Source: DASYKT01 sp035995185
GTDB lineage: Bacteria > Acidobacteriota > Blastocatellia > Pyrinomonadales > Pyrinomonadaceae
Reading direction: 5' to 3'
Assembly (NCBI GenBank): GCA_035995185.1
Contig: DASYKT010000038.1
Span: 1 to 64,000 of the forward strand
DNA: 64,000 bases
The notes under the pieces were generated by a model. The model had not been told where the DNA came from and searched no databases. It saw nothing but the letters and a program-made list of their open reading frames with translations. The position numbers and the translations under genes were made by a program. Of this stretch, positions 34,897 through 44,200 are shown in pieces; position 1 is the stretch's first letter, and each line of letters opens with the position of its first letter.

Positions 34897-35304
34897 ATGA
34901 ATAACCTATCTATAACGGAGCGTAGTAAAGGCTCTGTGGTCATCCTTGATTTAAAAGGACAGATCAAGCTTGGTGAGGGCAACATCCGGCTTCATAACGC
35001 AATACTCGACCTGGCAGCAAAAGGCACTAAGAACGTGGTGCTGAATCTGGAAAACGTTTCGTCCATAGACTCGAGCGGTTTGGGTGAAATAATCGCCAGC
35101 CACGTCACCCTGAAAAAAAATCACGGCGCGCTGAAGCTTCTTAACTTAACAAAACGGGTGCGTGAATTGATGGTGATCACCAAACTTCTCACGGTGCTGG
35201 ATTGCTTTAAGACCGAAGCCGATGCGGTCAGCAGTTTTCGTGTTTTCTTTGACAAGGTTGAAAAGGCCTCCGCGGCAACGGTGCCCGGTTACCAGGGACT
35301 TTGA
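34897..35304 (+). CDS. STAS-domain anti-sigma factor antagonist
   Basis: A 135-residue SpoIIAA/RsbV-type protein. SVVILDLKGQIKLGEG opens the STAS fold. NVVLNLENVSSIDSSGLGEI carries the Ser in DSSGLGE that a partner anti-sigma kinase would phosphorylate. LKLLNLTKRVRELMVITKLL is the second typical stretch. It probably switches a sigma factor or another kinase partner; neither is in the window. A short extra C-terminal tail is present. The leader has a good promoter. Confidence 0.9.
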   Translation: MNNLSITERSKGSVVILDLKGQIKLGEGNIRLHNAILDLAAKGTKNVVLNLENVSSIDSSGLGEIIASHVTLKKNHGALKLLNLTKRVRELMVITKLLTVLDCFKTEADAVSSFRVFFDKVEKASAATVPGYQGL

Positions 35305-35333
35305 GAATCAACCTGGGGTTATCTGGAATTGAG

Positions 35334-35594
35334 ATGAATATGAATGACATTGAAATTACTTTGATGATGATCGCATTTGTAACGGGCAGCCTTTCGGTTT
35401 TTATCTATATCGGAAGCTGGCTTCTGCATACGCTAAAGACCCCGGACGTGCCGCTTGCTTTACAAATAATCCCTGCGAGATCCGCGGCCGCATTAAACGC
35501 CGGAATGATAAGACGAAGAGTGGAAACAAAACCAGGCATTATTTGCTCATTGCCGATACATCAACGCGGCCGGTCAAACGACCTGCCTTTTTAG
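35334..35594 (+). CDS. hypothetical single-span membrane protein
   Basis: An 86-residue frame; I place the start at the ATG at 35334 (MNMNDIEITLMMIAFVTGSL). One membrane helix at about 8-32 is followed by a basic, poorly conserved-looking C-terminal part. No family is recognised. It follows the STAS gene on the same strand and ends four bases before the zinc-finger gene. Confidence 0.5.
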   Translation: MNMNDIEITLMMIAFVTGSLSVFIYIGSWLLHTLKTPDVPLALQIIPARSAAALNAGMIRRRVETKPGIICSLPIHQRGRSNDLPF

Positions 35595-35598
35595 AAAA

Positions 35599-35847
35599 AT
35601 GAAAATAGCTCAAGCAGAAAAAGTTTACGCGCCGGCAAAATGCGCCTGGTGCGACGGATCAAAAAAATGGCAGGTAGCGCCGGGAACCATTGCTTCGTGC
35701 ATCGTCTGCGGCGGTAAAGGCTACGTTTCGGTGGTTCAGCCGGCGGGCCAATGCCGCGAGTGCGAAGGCCGGGGCAGACGGGTGAATCTTAACCCTTGCC
35801 TGACCTGCGCCGGGACCGGTTGGGAACATATTTCCGGGTTGGAATAA
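35599..35847 (+). CDS. DnaJ-type zinc-finger protein
   Basis: An 82-residue protein made of CxxC pairs in the DnaJ central-domain style: CAWCDGSKKW, CIVCGGKGYV, CRECEGRGRR and CLTCAGTGWE. Four pairs would bind two zinc ions. Such stand-alone modules assist folding or serve as redox or chaperone adaptors; no J domain is present. It lies between a small membrane-protein gene and an omega-like gene. Confidence 0.8.
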   Translation: MKIAQAEKVYAPAKCAWCDGSKKWQVAPGTIASCIVCGGKGYVSVVQPAGQCRECEGRGRRVNLNPCLTCAGTGWEHISGLE

Positions 35848-35868
35848 AAGATCGGCTTACATAAATTT

Positions 35869-36135
35869 ATGAGCAAAAAAACTTTGGCAGACGATAAAAC
35901 GATCGAGCCGTCCATTGAGTCATCAGGCGAAGAAACTCCCGTTAAATTAAATTCGACCGACTCGCTGTACCGGGGCATCATCGTCGCTTGTCTCAGGACA
36001 AAACAGCTGATCAAAGGCGCAACTCCACGCACGCCGCTGGAATTCTCACACAAACGAAAAAGCACCCGCGTTGCTCTGGAAGAAGTCAGATTAGGTTTGG
36101 TCTTTTTCAAAGAACTCCCCGATGAAATAGTTTAA
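35869..36135 (+). CDS. RNA polymerase omega-like protein
   Basis: An 88-residue protein whose second half resembles RpoZ: LYRGIIVACLRTKQLIKGAT, then KRKSTRVALEEVRLGLVFF, parallel to the omega pattern xxxxxxAKRARQLxxGAxP then KxxxIALEEIxxGxV. The N-terminal 28 residues are acidic and unlike omega. It may be the omega subunit itself or a variant; whether another rpoZ exists is unknown from this window. The ribosome site is weak. Confidence 0.6.
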   Translation: MSKKTLADDKTIEPSIESSGEETPVKLNSTDSLYRGIIVACLRTKQLIKGATPRTPLEFSHKRKSTRVALEEVRLGLVFFKELPDEIV

Positions 36136-36292
36136 GAAAGCCGTTAGCCGACAGTTTTAGCTAATAGCTGAATTAACTTTCGCAAATACCTCAAATTTCC
36201 CCTTTCAGGCAAAGCCGGTCAAGTGAAACCTTATCGTCCCGGGCACGTATTTTAAAGAGCTATATAGCTTCAAAAAGCCCCGGGAGGAAACG

Positions 36293-36829
36293 ATGAAAAA
36301 GGTATTATTGATCGCCGTTCTGACACTTACCTGCCTGCCGTTCTTATTCGCCCAATCAAAAGACGTCAAGATAAAAGTCAAAGATGGTGATGTCACCGTC
36401 AGAGACAAATCAAAGCCGGTCCGTAAGGCTATTGAGGATTGGTATGCCCGCAACATCGCGGCCTTTAACAACAAGGACGTGGCCGCGGTAATGGCCCTGC
36501 GCACCGATGACTATTACACGATCACGCCTGATGGCCGAACCAACACGCGCGCCGATATGGAAGCTTACACGCAGCGTCTGCTCGGGAATATCGATAGTTT
36601 TATTTCCCAGGATTTCCAGATCGGAACGATCGAGGTGACCGGTGATCTGGCGAGCGCCGAAGTAACTCAAAAGACGGTTCGCATGCAGCGCCTGGCGGAT
36701 GGAATTTTGCATAAGGTTGAAGCGAGCGCGGTGCAGCGCGAAACCTGGCGGAAAACTGCCGACGGATGGAATGTGCAAGGTCGAAGACGTGCGAAGCACC
36801 GGACTGTTTGTCGACGGCCAACCTTATAA
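36293..36829 (+). CDS. secreted SnoaL/NTF2-like protein, apparent 3' frameshift
   Basis: A 178-residue frame with signal peptide MKKVLLIAVLTLTCLPFLFA and an NTF2-like fold of the DUF4440 type (IEDWYARNIAAFNNKDVAAV, LRTDDYYTITPDGRTNTRAD, ETWRKTADGWNVQ). The in-frame end QGRRRAKHRTVCRRPTL is abnormally basic. The adjacent frame reads CKVEDVRSTGLFVDGQPYKP and stops at 36842, a much more natural ending. A one-base change near 36770 is the likely cause. NTF2-like proteins bind or convert small molecules; the role here is unknown. It lies downstream of the omega-like gene. Confidence 0.75.
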   Translation: MKKVLLIAVLTLTCLPFLFAQSKDVKIKVKDGDVTVRDKSKPVRKAIEDWYARNIAAFNNKDVAAVMALRTDDYYTITPDGRTNTRADMEAYTQRLLGNIDSFISQDFQIGTIEVTGDLASAEVTQKTVRMQRLADGILHKVEASAVQRETWRKTADGWNVQGRRRAKHRTVCRRPTL

Positions 36830-36860
36830 GCCATCCAATTAGCAGTTCAAAATTTAAGTG

Positions 36861-36905
36861 CCAGCCCTGAAGGGGCGGCAGAATCTTCGGCCCCTTTAGG
36901 GCTGG
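36861..36905. repeat. family G hairpin
   Basis: CCAGCCCTGAAGGGGC (36861-36876) pairs with GCCCCTTTAGGGCTGG (36890-36905) with one mismatch, around a 13-base loop. It lies between two convergent genes and may also end transcripts. Confidence 0.88.
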
Positions 36906-36947
36906 AGCCTTTTGGAATTTCAGATACCCAGGTGACGCTCGCTTCGC

Positions 36948-38090
36948 TCACTTTGTTTGGCCCTGCGTCAGCAAATGGTGCCACTGCTGCGCGATCCCTT
37001 CCCAATCAAATGTTTTGGCAAAAGCTACGCCCAGTTCACTATATTGCCGCAGCAGATCTCGCTGGTTATATAACAAGTCGAGTTTTCCTGTCAGGTCCTC
37101 GATGTCCGCAAATGCGTACTCGATATTATGCCGGCCCTGGGTAACGAACTCTTTAACTTTGATAAGCTCGCCGCGGCCTTCCAATAATTCAATGCACGCG
37201 CTGTAATTGGTAGCGATCACCGGGGTACCGGCCGCCATGGATTCCAGGATGGGAAGGCCGAATCCTTCGCCTGCCGTGGGCAGCGCCATGACGTCGAAGA
37301 GATTATATAGCTCGTTGAGCTTTTGTTTGCTTATGCCATTTTGTACGGCGGCATTCTTAGACATACAGGACCTGTTGAAAACATCGTATCGTTTGAGCAG
37401 ATCGATGATGTCCCAACCGATGTCTTCCGGGTTGGTGTGGAGATACAAAACCGCGTCCTCTTTATCCCGGCAGAATTGCGCGAAAGCCTTGATCAGGATC
37501 GGCAGATTTTTTCGCTGCTGATTTCGGGCGACACAGCCGACGATAAACTTATCTTTTAAGGCTGCGGGCCGGGTATATTCATCTTTGCCAAGCGGGCGAA
37601 ATATGTTCAGATCGACCCCGTGATAGATCATTTTTGCATCGAGGTCGGGAAAGGTTTCCCGGACCAGCTGCTGCGCAAATAAAGAGCAGGTGACGGGGAC
37701 GTCGACCGAGCGCAAAAAATCGCCCCACTTAGGGTAGAGAGGGCTTCCGTCGATCGGAACATAGGCCACGTATTTGAATTTGTCGCGGTCTTTGATCCCT
37801 GCTATCCATTCGACCATCCAAATGTCGCCCAGGCTGATCAGGATATCCGGGCGAAAATCTTCCAGCGCTTTTGGAAGCGCTTCCTTGCCCAGGTCGGGAC
37901 TGCGCGACGGGTAAACATCGAACGGTATCCGCCCGCGGTCATAGGGCCACCCGTCGTAGCCCCAGCCCAAACAGGCGATCCGGTAGCTGCCGAGACGTGC
38001 CAGGCGCCCGAGTATCTCGTTGGTGACCGTGCTAAAACCCGTAAAAAAGGTAGGCGAATCGCTTACCCACAGAATTTTAATGGGATCCAT
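36948..38090 (-). CDS. family 4 glycosyltransferase
   Basis: A 380-residue GT-B glycosyltransferase. It begins MDPIKILWVSDSPTFFTGFS; YVPIDGSPLYPKW is in the acceptor domain, and the nucleotide-sugar domain has FIVGCVARNQQRKNLPILIK and the retaining-enzyme motif GEGFGLPILESMAAGTPVIA with its two Glu residues. The donor and acceptor are unknown. It lies 28 bases after the avidin-family gene on the same strand and may share its transcript. A role in envelope glycans is a reasonable guess. Confidence 0.88.
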   Translation of the reverse strand: MDPIKILWVSDSPTFFTGFSTVTNEILGRLARLGSYRIACLGWGYDGWPYDRGRIPFDVYPSRSPDLGKEALPKALEDFRPDILISLGDIWMVEWIAGIKDRDKFKYVAYVPIDGSPLYPKWGDFLRSVDVPVTCSLFAQQLVRETFPDLDAKMIYHGVDLNIFRPLGKDEYTRPAALKDKFIVGCVARNQQRKNLPILIKAFAQFCRDKEDAVLYLHTNPEDIGWDIIDLLKRYDVFNRSCMSKNAAVQNGISKQKLNELYNLFDVMALPTAGEGFGLPILESMAAGTPVIATNYSACIELLEGRGELIKVKEFVTQGRHNIEYAFADIEDLTGKLDLLYNQRDLLRQYSELGVAFAKTFDWEGIAQQWHHLLTQGQTK

Positions 38091-38118
38091 TTTTCTCTGA
38101 TTTTGAAAAACGCGCCTT

Positions 38119-38577
38119 TTAGTCGCTTTGGGTGTATGACGCGCCTGCCGCTTCTGCTGCTGCGGCCGGATGTGATCTGGCCCTTCTGGCCCGGGCTTTC
38201 GCTATATCTTCCTCCGAAGGCTGAGTACGCGTAAAGACATCCTGGCCGACCTGCGTCGCTTCCCAGTTGTCCTGTTGCTGGACCTCGGTGGTCAGTAACC
38301 AGAAGGCTATTATTTCTTCGCTTCCGGCGACTGTTTGATATTGGCCGCTCCAGGAAGTAGAACTGTGAGAGCTGCCAAAATAAGCGTTGTTCCAGGCGAC
38401 GGCCCAGCCTAGTGCCTGGCTGAATTTCGACGGGTTCGAATCGGACTGGCCGGTAAGGGGATATTGCCCGGAAGCCGTGCCGACCGCCGTGTAATACGTT
38501 CCCCAAACATTACTGCCCGAAACGTTCAACTGCATCTGTGAACCGAGTTCGTTATACCAATTTCCTACAATACTCAT
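38119..38577 (-). CDS. avidin/streptavidin-family biotin-binding protein
   Basis: A 152-residue protein; residues about 4-118 align with streptavidin throughout. By alignment the biotin contacts are kept: Asn9 and Ser13 in WYNELGS, Tyr28 in GTYYTAVG, Trp62 in LGWAVAW, Ser72, Thr74 and Trp76 in HSSTSWSGQY, Trp93 in WLLT, Trp105 and Asp113 in NWEATQVGQDVF. The contact equivalent to streptavidin Ser45 is Thr30. There is no signal peptide, unlike streptavidin, and a 34-residue Ala/Arg-rich tail follows. It should bind biotin tightly; its purpose in the cell is unknown. A glycosyltransferase gene follows it. Confidence 0.93.
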   Translation of the reverse strand: MSIVGNWYNELGSQMQLNVSGSNVWGTYYTAVGTASGQYPLTGQSDSNPSKFSQALGWAVAWNNAYFGSSHSSTSWSGQYQTVAGSEEIIAFWLLTTEVQQQDNWEATQVGQDVFTRTQPSEEDIAKARARRARSHPAAAAEAAGASYTQSD

Positions 38578-38761
38578 AAAAACAAACCTCCCTAACAGAT
38601 CTCTGATGAGTCTGTTAAAAATCTGTTGCTGATGGTTTGCCTCGTCTTAGTCTTATTAAAACGCCAAGAATGGGAGAGGCGTAAAAATTCCGTGTGCTTT
38701 GCCAGATGAATCTAACACCGAATTAGAAGAATGGCAAGAGTTTTTGCGAATTGCGATCTAG

Positions 38762-38788
38762 TTTCGTGTTTAGTGTAATTTGTGGTTA
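38762..38788. repeat. family D half element, copy 4
   Basis: TTTCGTGTTTAGTGTAATTT then GTGGTTA, one arm only. The gap 38578-38819 has no other feature that I can support. Confidence 0.7.
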
Positions 38789-38819
38789 AAGCTTTTGTTT
38801 TTTATTCGCTTACGCGCCT

Positions 38820-39260
38820 TCAAATTACTCTGGCAAGACGCTGCTTTAAGGCCTCTTTAGATTGCGCGCCGATGAGGCGGTCGATTTCCTTGCCGTCCTT
38901 AAATATCAAAAGCATCGGAATGCTCTGGACGTGGAAGCGGGCCGAAGAAGAAGGGTTTTCATCGACATTGAGTTTGCCGACGCGGACCCTGCCGGAAAAT
39001 TCCTGCGCCAACTGATCGACGATAGGGCCGACCGTCCGGCAAGGCCCGCACCACGGAGCCCAAAAATCCACCAGCACAGGGAGCGGCGATCTTTCTACTT
39101 CCGCCGCAAAATTTTGATCGGTGATCGTGAGAGGGTGGACGTTATCTGTTAGCGGCGATTTGCAGCGCCCGCAAACCGGCTCGCCCGAAGCATTAGGAAT
39201 TACCCGGTTCTTGGCCCCGCATTTTGAACAAGTAATAATTTTTGCTTCCGCGGGTTTCAT
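38820..39260 (-). CDS. thioredoxin, zinc-ribbon (TrxC-like) type
   Basis: A 146-residue thioredoxin with an N-terminal zinc ribbon (CSKCGAKN and CGRCKSP) as in E. coli thioredoxin 2. The thioredoxin domain at about 42-146 has VLVDFWAPWCGPCRTVGP with the redox CGPC pair, and the cis-proline stretch VQSIPMLLIFKDGKEIDRL. It reduces disulfides in the cytosol. The bifunctional nuclease gene lies 15 bases upstream on the same strand and probably shares its operon. Confidence 0.94.
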   Translation of the reverse strand: MKPAEAKIITCSKCGAKNRVIPNASGEPVCGRCKSPLTDNVHPLTITDQNFAAEVERSPLPVLVDFWAPWCGPCRTVGPIVDQLAQEFSGRVRVGKLNVDENPSSSARFHVQSIPMLLIFKDGKEIDRLIGAQSKEALKQRLARVI

Positions 39261-39275
39261 TTACTTTTCCTATTT

Positions 39276-39749
39276 TTATCCGATGACGTCCGGCCAGTCG
39301 TCGGGGACGGGCGCTTCTTCGACCAGGTCTTCGGCCGGCTGCGTTTGATTGGAGCTTGAGATATCCAGCACGTTTTGCTCGACGAAGATAGGGCAATCGA
39401 CGCGTAAAGCAAGCGCTATGGCGTCTGACGGGCGGGCGTCCATGGTCACCTTGTTGCTGCCGTCTTCGCTGGAAAGTTCGATGCTGGCAAAGAAAGTATT
39501 TTCGCGCAGGTCGGAAACGATCACTTTATCGGCGCGGTAGCCTAATTCCAAAATAAGATTACGGATCAGGTCGTGGGTCATCGGGCGCTGCGGCACTACC
39601 TTTTCTATCTCCAGCGCAATGGCGTTGGCTTCGTAGGCGCCGATCCAGATAGGGAGGATGGCTTCGCTGTCGATTCCTTTCAGCACCACGATGGGCGTGC
39701 TGCTGTTGGGGTCCATAATTAACGCGCCGACTTTTACTTCTATTTGCAT
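39276..39749 (-). CDS. bifunctional nuclease family protein (DUF151)
   Basis: A 157-residue BFN domain protein. It begins MQIEVKVGALIMDPNSSTPI, and the domain has ILPIWIGAYEANAIALEIEK, RPMTHDLIRNLILELGY and the conserved MDARPSDAIALALRVDCPIF. Plant and bacterial members have been linked to DNA/RNA cleavage, but the biological role in bacteria is not settled. A short acidic C-terminal tail (AEDLVEEAPVPDDWPDV) follows. It precedes trx. Confidence 0.9.
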   Translation of the reverse strand: MQIEVKVGALIMDPNSSTPIVVLKGIDSEAILPIWIGAYEANAIALEIEKVVPQRPMTHDLIRNLILELGYRADKVIVSDLRENTFFASIELSSEDGSNKVTMDARPSDAIALALRVDCPIFVEQNVLDISSSNQTQPAEDLVEEAPVPDDWPDVIG

Positions 39750-39828
39750 GTTTTACACAACACCTTCACTTACGATCAGGTTTTTCCACTATGTCTTCAA
39801 TTCTAACAAATAAGCGACTTCACTGACA

Positions 39829-39856
39829 GGCAGAAACGCGACAGTTATGAAGTGTG
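39829..39856. repeat. family E half element, copy 2
   Basis: GGCAGAAACGCGACAGTTAT then GAAGTGTG matches one arm of the perfect palindrome at 25658-25733. The second arm has decayed. Confidence 0.75.
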
Positions 39857-39904
39857 CACTTAAAGATTACCGATAGACGCTACATAATTGCCCTGGTTTG
39901 TGGC

Positions 39905-41275
39905 CTACTCTACCATTTCACCGTATAAGGAATTGCGCTTGCTTTCGGTGATTTTTACCTTGACAACTTTGCCCATCAGTTTTTCCTTGTCGCCGACAAA
40001 ATTTACCACGTGATGAGTGGTCGAATGCCCGGTCAGTTCCTGCCCGGAGCTGCTGACGCGTTCAACTAATACTTTATGTATGCGGCCGACTTGGTTCTTC
40101 CAGACTTTTTGCTGGATCTCGCGGTGCAGTTTTTCGAGTTCGAGAAAGCGGACGGTCTTTTCCGCCGGCGAAACACTGTCTTCCAGCGCCGCGGCGGGTG
40201 TGCCCGGCCTCACTGAGTACTTGAAGAAATAGGCGCTATCATATTGACAGTATTCGACTAAGTTAAGCGTCTGCTTAAAGTCCTCTTCGGTCTCGCCGGG
40301 AAACCCGACGATAATGTCCGTGGTCAAAGCGATCTCTCTCGGCGAGGCCTTGATGGCGTCGATCCGCCGTTTGTAGCTTTCGGCCGTATGGCCGCGGCGC
40401 ATATCGCGCAAGACCTTATCGCTGCCCGATTGCACCGGCAAATGCACCCAGTTGCACAAGTTTTCGTATTCGTCGATGGCGTCTACCAGGTCCGGGTGAA
40501 AATCGCGGGGAAACGAGGTGGTGAACTTGATGCGCTCGATCCCCGTCTCGGCCACGGCGCGCAGAAGCTTGGAAAATTGCGTGGCGCCTTTCACGTTTTC
40601 GAGCCCGGCGGTTTCCTTCAGGCGATAGCTATTGACGTTTTGCCCGATCAGGTGAACTTCCTTGATACCGTTTTCTTTCAGCCGAAAGACTTCCCTGACG
40701 ATCTGGTCCGCTGGGAGGCTCTTTTCCCGCCCCCTGGAGAAAGGAACGATGCAATAGGTGCAGAATTTATTACAGCCTTCAATAATGGGCACAAAAGCGA
40801 CGTAGGGCGATCGCATCTGCGAGGTGGAAACCGACCAGTCGTAGTCGAATTCCCTCTCGCCCAGGTCCATGAAAGGCTCGCGTTTTAACAGGCTTTCCTC
40901 GATGGCTTCGTGAACGCGGCCGACGGCCCGGGTGCCGATGACAAAGTCGATGCCTTCGCGCCCGAAAAGCGTTTCGCCTTCCAACTGGGCGACGCAGCCC
41001 ATCACGCCTACCAGTGTTTTTTTAGGTGATTTAGCCGTTAAATTTTGGGACTTTTGCCTTACCTCGCCGACTCTAGTATAAAGTTTATGTTCGGCTTTTT
41101 CTCTGACAGAGCAGGTATTAAAAAGCACGACGTCCGCGGAATCTTCCGAAAGCGTCATCTCATAACCCTGTTTTTCCAGCAAAGTAGCGACGCGCTCCGA
41201 ATCGGACACGTTCATCTGACAGCCGAATGTCTCCAGATACACTTTGCGAGCTTTTTTTGCTTCCTTTACTGACAT
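39905..41275 (-). CDS. miaB: tRNA 2-methylthio-N6-isopentenyladenosine synthase
   Basis: A 456-residue radical-SAM methylthiotransferase that modifies A37 of tRNAs reading UNN codons. The N-terminal domain has three cluster Cys (TFGCQMNVSDSE, FNTCSVREKAEHK and GVMGCVAQLEG), the radical-SAM motif is GCNKFCTYCIVPFSRGREKS, and a C-terminal TRAM domain (LVERVSSSGQELTGHSTTHH) follows. It is divergent from dnaE with a gap of only 17 bases between the start codons, so the promoters must overlap the coding ends. Confidence 0.95.
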   Translation of the reverse strand: MSVKEAKKARKVYLETFGCQMNVSDSERVATLLEKQGYEMTLSEDSADVVLFNTCSVREKAEHKLYTRVGEVRQKSQNLTAKSPKKTLVGVMGCVAQLEGETLFGREGIDFVIGTRAVGRVHEAIEESLLKREPFMDLGEREFDYDWSVSTSQMRSPYVAFVPIIEGCNKFCTYCIVPFSRGREKSLPADQIVREVFRLKENGIKEVHLIGQNVNSYRLKETAGLENVKGATQFSKLLRAVAETGIERIKFTTSFPRDFHPDLVDAIDEYENLCNWVHLPVQSGSDKVLRDMRRGHTAESYKRRIDAIKASPREIALTTDIIVGFPGETEEDFKQTLNLVEYCQYDSAYFFKYSVRPGTPAAALEDSVSPAEKTVRFLELEKLHREIQQKVWKNQVGRIHKVLVERVSSSGQELTGHSTTHHVVNFVGDKEKLMGKVVKVKITESKRNSLYGEMVE

Positions 41276-41292
41276 AAAATAGAAAAGAGATT

Positions 41293-44200
41293 ATGGCCAC
41301 AAACCGCGATTTTGTCCATTTGCACCTGCATACCGATCTGAGCCTGCTGCAGGCATCGACCCAGATCAAGAAACTGGCGCCCCGGCTTACCGAACTGGGT
41401 ATGCATTCGTGCGCGATCACCGATCAGGGCAACATGTATGGCACTATCTCATTTTACAATACGATGAAGGCGAATGGAATTCACCCTATTCTAGGGTATG
41501 AAGCCTATTTGACCTACGGCAACATGCGGGAAAAAGCGCAGCCGCTGCGCGCCGGCGAAAGGCCGTATTACCAACTCGTATTGCTGGCCGAATCTCTGGA
41601 AGGTTATTACAACCTGGCTTATCTCGCTTCGAAGGCTTTTACCGAAGGCCTGCATTACAAACCCCGTATCGATCTCGACATTTTATCGCAGCACAGCAAG
41701 GGCCTGATCGCGCTTTCCGGTGGATTGAACGGCGTGCTCGGGCACTACTTTGCGTTGGGAAATTACGACGAGGCGAAAAACAAAGCCGCGCAGTTTCAGG
41801 AGATCTTTGGCAAAGATAATTTCTTTATCGAAGTGCAGGACCACGGGCTGACGGAAGAAAAAGAATTTAACCAGCACCTGATTAAATTATCAAAAGATAT
41901 CGGCGCTTCGCTGGTGGCCGCGAACGAATCTTTTTACCTGACGCAGGAAGATGCCCGCGCGCACGAATTGCTGCTCTGCATCGGCGAAGGCAAAACCGTC
42001 AACGATCCGACCCGCACACAGCTCGGCAACAATAATTTTTATGTGCGCTCGCCGGAAGAGATGTGGAAGGTCTTCGGGAAAGAATTGCCCGATGCTTTGA
42101 CCCGCACCGCCCGGATCGCCGAACGCTGCCAGGTAAAACTTCCAAAACCTGAAGACGAATATTACCTGCCGAATTTTCCTATCCCGCCGGATTCGAATTG
42201 CGCGACCGACGCCGAATATTTTGAAAAGGTAGTGATGGACGGATTTGCCCGGCGCAAGGAAACCATCTGGGAGCCGGCGCACACGGCTGGTGTCTTGAAA
42301 TATCCTTTTGAAGATTACCTGCAGCGGGTAAAACACGAGATCGAGATCATCAACGGGATGAAATTCCCCGGCTACTTTTTGGTCGTGTGGGAATTTATTA
42401 AATACGCGAAGGAAAAAAATATCCCCGTCGGACCGGGGCGCGGTTCGGCCGCGGGCTCGCTGGTGGCTTACTGCCTGGAAATTACCGACGTCGATCCGAT
42501 CCAGTATGAATTGCTTTTCGAGCGTTTCTTAAATCCCGAACGCGTGACGATGCCCGATATCGATATCGACTTTTGCGTGCGCGGCCGGGCGGATGTTATT
42601 CAGCACGTGACGGAGCTCTACGGCGCCGAGCAGGTCTGCCAGATCGTGACGTTTGGAACGATGGCTTCGCGGGCGGCGATCAAGGACGTGGGACGCGCGC
42701 TGGAAATGACCTATGCCGAGGTGGAAAAAGTCAGCAAGCTGATCCCGCCGCCGATTCGCGGGCGCAACGTCAGCATCACGCAGGCGATAGATACGGTTCC
42801 GGATCTGAAAAAAGCGATGGACACCGATCGCCGGGTCAAAGAGCTGGTCGATCTCGCGCTGCGGCTGGAAGGCTGTTCGCGTCACTCGTCGGTGCACGCG
42901 GCGGGCGTCGTTATCTCGCCAAAACCTCTGCACGAATTGATCCCGGTGGCGCTGTCCACCCGCGACGAATTGACCACGCAATACGCGATGACCGATCTGG
43001 AAAAGACCGGCATGCTGAAGATGGATTTCCTGGCGCTGACCACGCTGACCATCATCGACGACTGCATAAAAAGCATTAAAGCAAAACTCGAAATAGAGAT
43101 CGATTGGCTCAGTGTTCCGCCGAATGAAGAGAAAACCATGCAGCTTTTTGCGGACGGGAAAACGCAGGCCATATTCCAGTTTGAATCGCAGGGCATGGCC
43201 GAGATCACCCGGCGTTTAAAACCCAAGGGACTGGAAGATCTTTCGGCCTTGAACGCGCTCTACCGCCCGGGCCCGCTCGACGGCGGCATGGTCGAAGATT
43301 TTATCGACCGCCATCACGGCAAGAAAAAAGTAAGGTACATTTTGCCGGAGATGGAAGAGTTTCTAAAAAATACTTACGGCATTATCGTCTACCAGGAACA
43401 GATCATGCAGCTGGCGCAAAAACTGGCCGGCTACAGCCTGGGCGCGGCCGATATGATGCGCCGCGCGATGGGTAAAAAGAAGCGCGATGAAATGGCCAAG
43501 CATGAAGAGCAGTTCATCAACGGCGCGATAGAACGCGGCCACAAAAAAGAAAAAGCCGAAGAGATCTTTCACCTGATGGCGCAGTTTGCCGATTACGGTT
43601 TTAACCGCAGCCACAGCATGGCGTATGCCTACCTGGCGTTTCAGACCGGCTTTCTAAAGGCGCATTACCCTTCGTTCTTTTACGCGTCGGTGCTGTCGAA
43701 TGAAGCCGACGACTCAGCGAAAATTTACAAGTACGCGGTCGAGCTCAGATCGCTCGGCATTAAACTACTGCCGCCCGACGTTAATGAAAGTGACGCCGAT
43801 TTTACCCCGGTAGAGAGCGCGGTCAGGTTCGGGCTGCACGCGATCAAGGGGATCGGCGGTTCGACGGTGCAGGCGATCCTGCGCGCGAGAAATGAGGGGC
43901 GCTTTACTTCGCTCTCGGACTTTACTTCGCGGATAGATCAGGGCGCGATAAATAAACGCGGGCTGGAAGGCTTGATCTGCGCCGGGGCGTTCGATTCGTT
44001 AAAGCCGGTGGATTGCCCCGTGAACCTGTGGCGGGCAAAAGTTCACGCCGGTATCGAGCAGGCGCTGTCTTACGCGCAGAAAACCTGGAACGATAAGCTA
44101 AGCGGTCAAAGCGGGCTTTTTGGAATGGAAGAATTTAGCGGCGACGCGCAGGAAGAATTGCCGGATGTCGTGCCCTGGTCTTCGGAAAGATTGGCGGCGG

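Noticed and set aside
36136..36292. Cyclic-di-GMP riboswitch, suggested by GGCAAAGCCGGTC near 36210
   Set aside because: Only a short fragment fits; the second conserved half and the paired stems of the aptamer are not visible.
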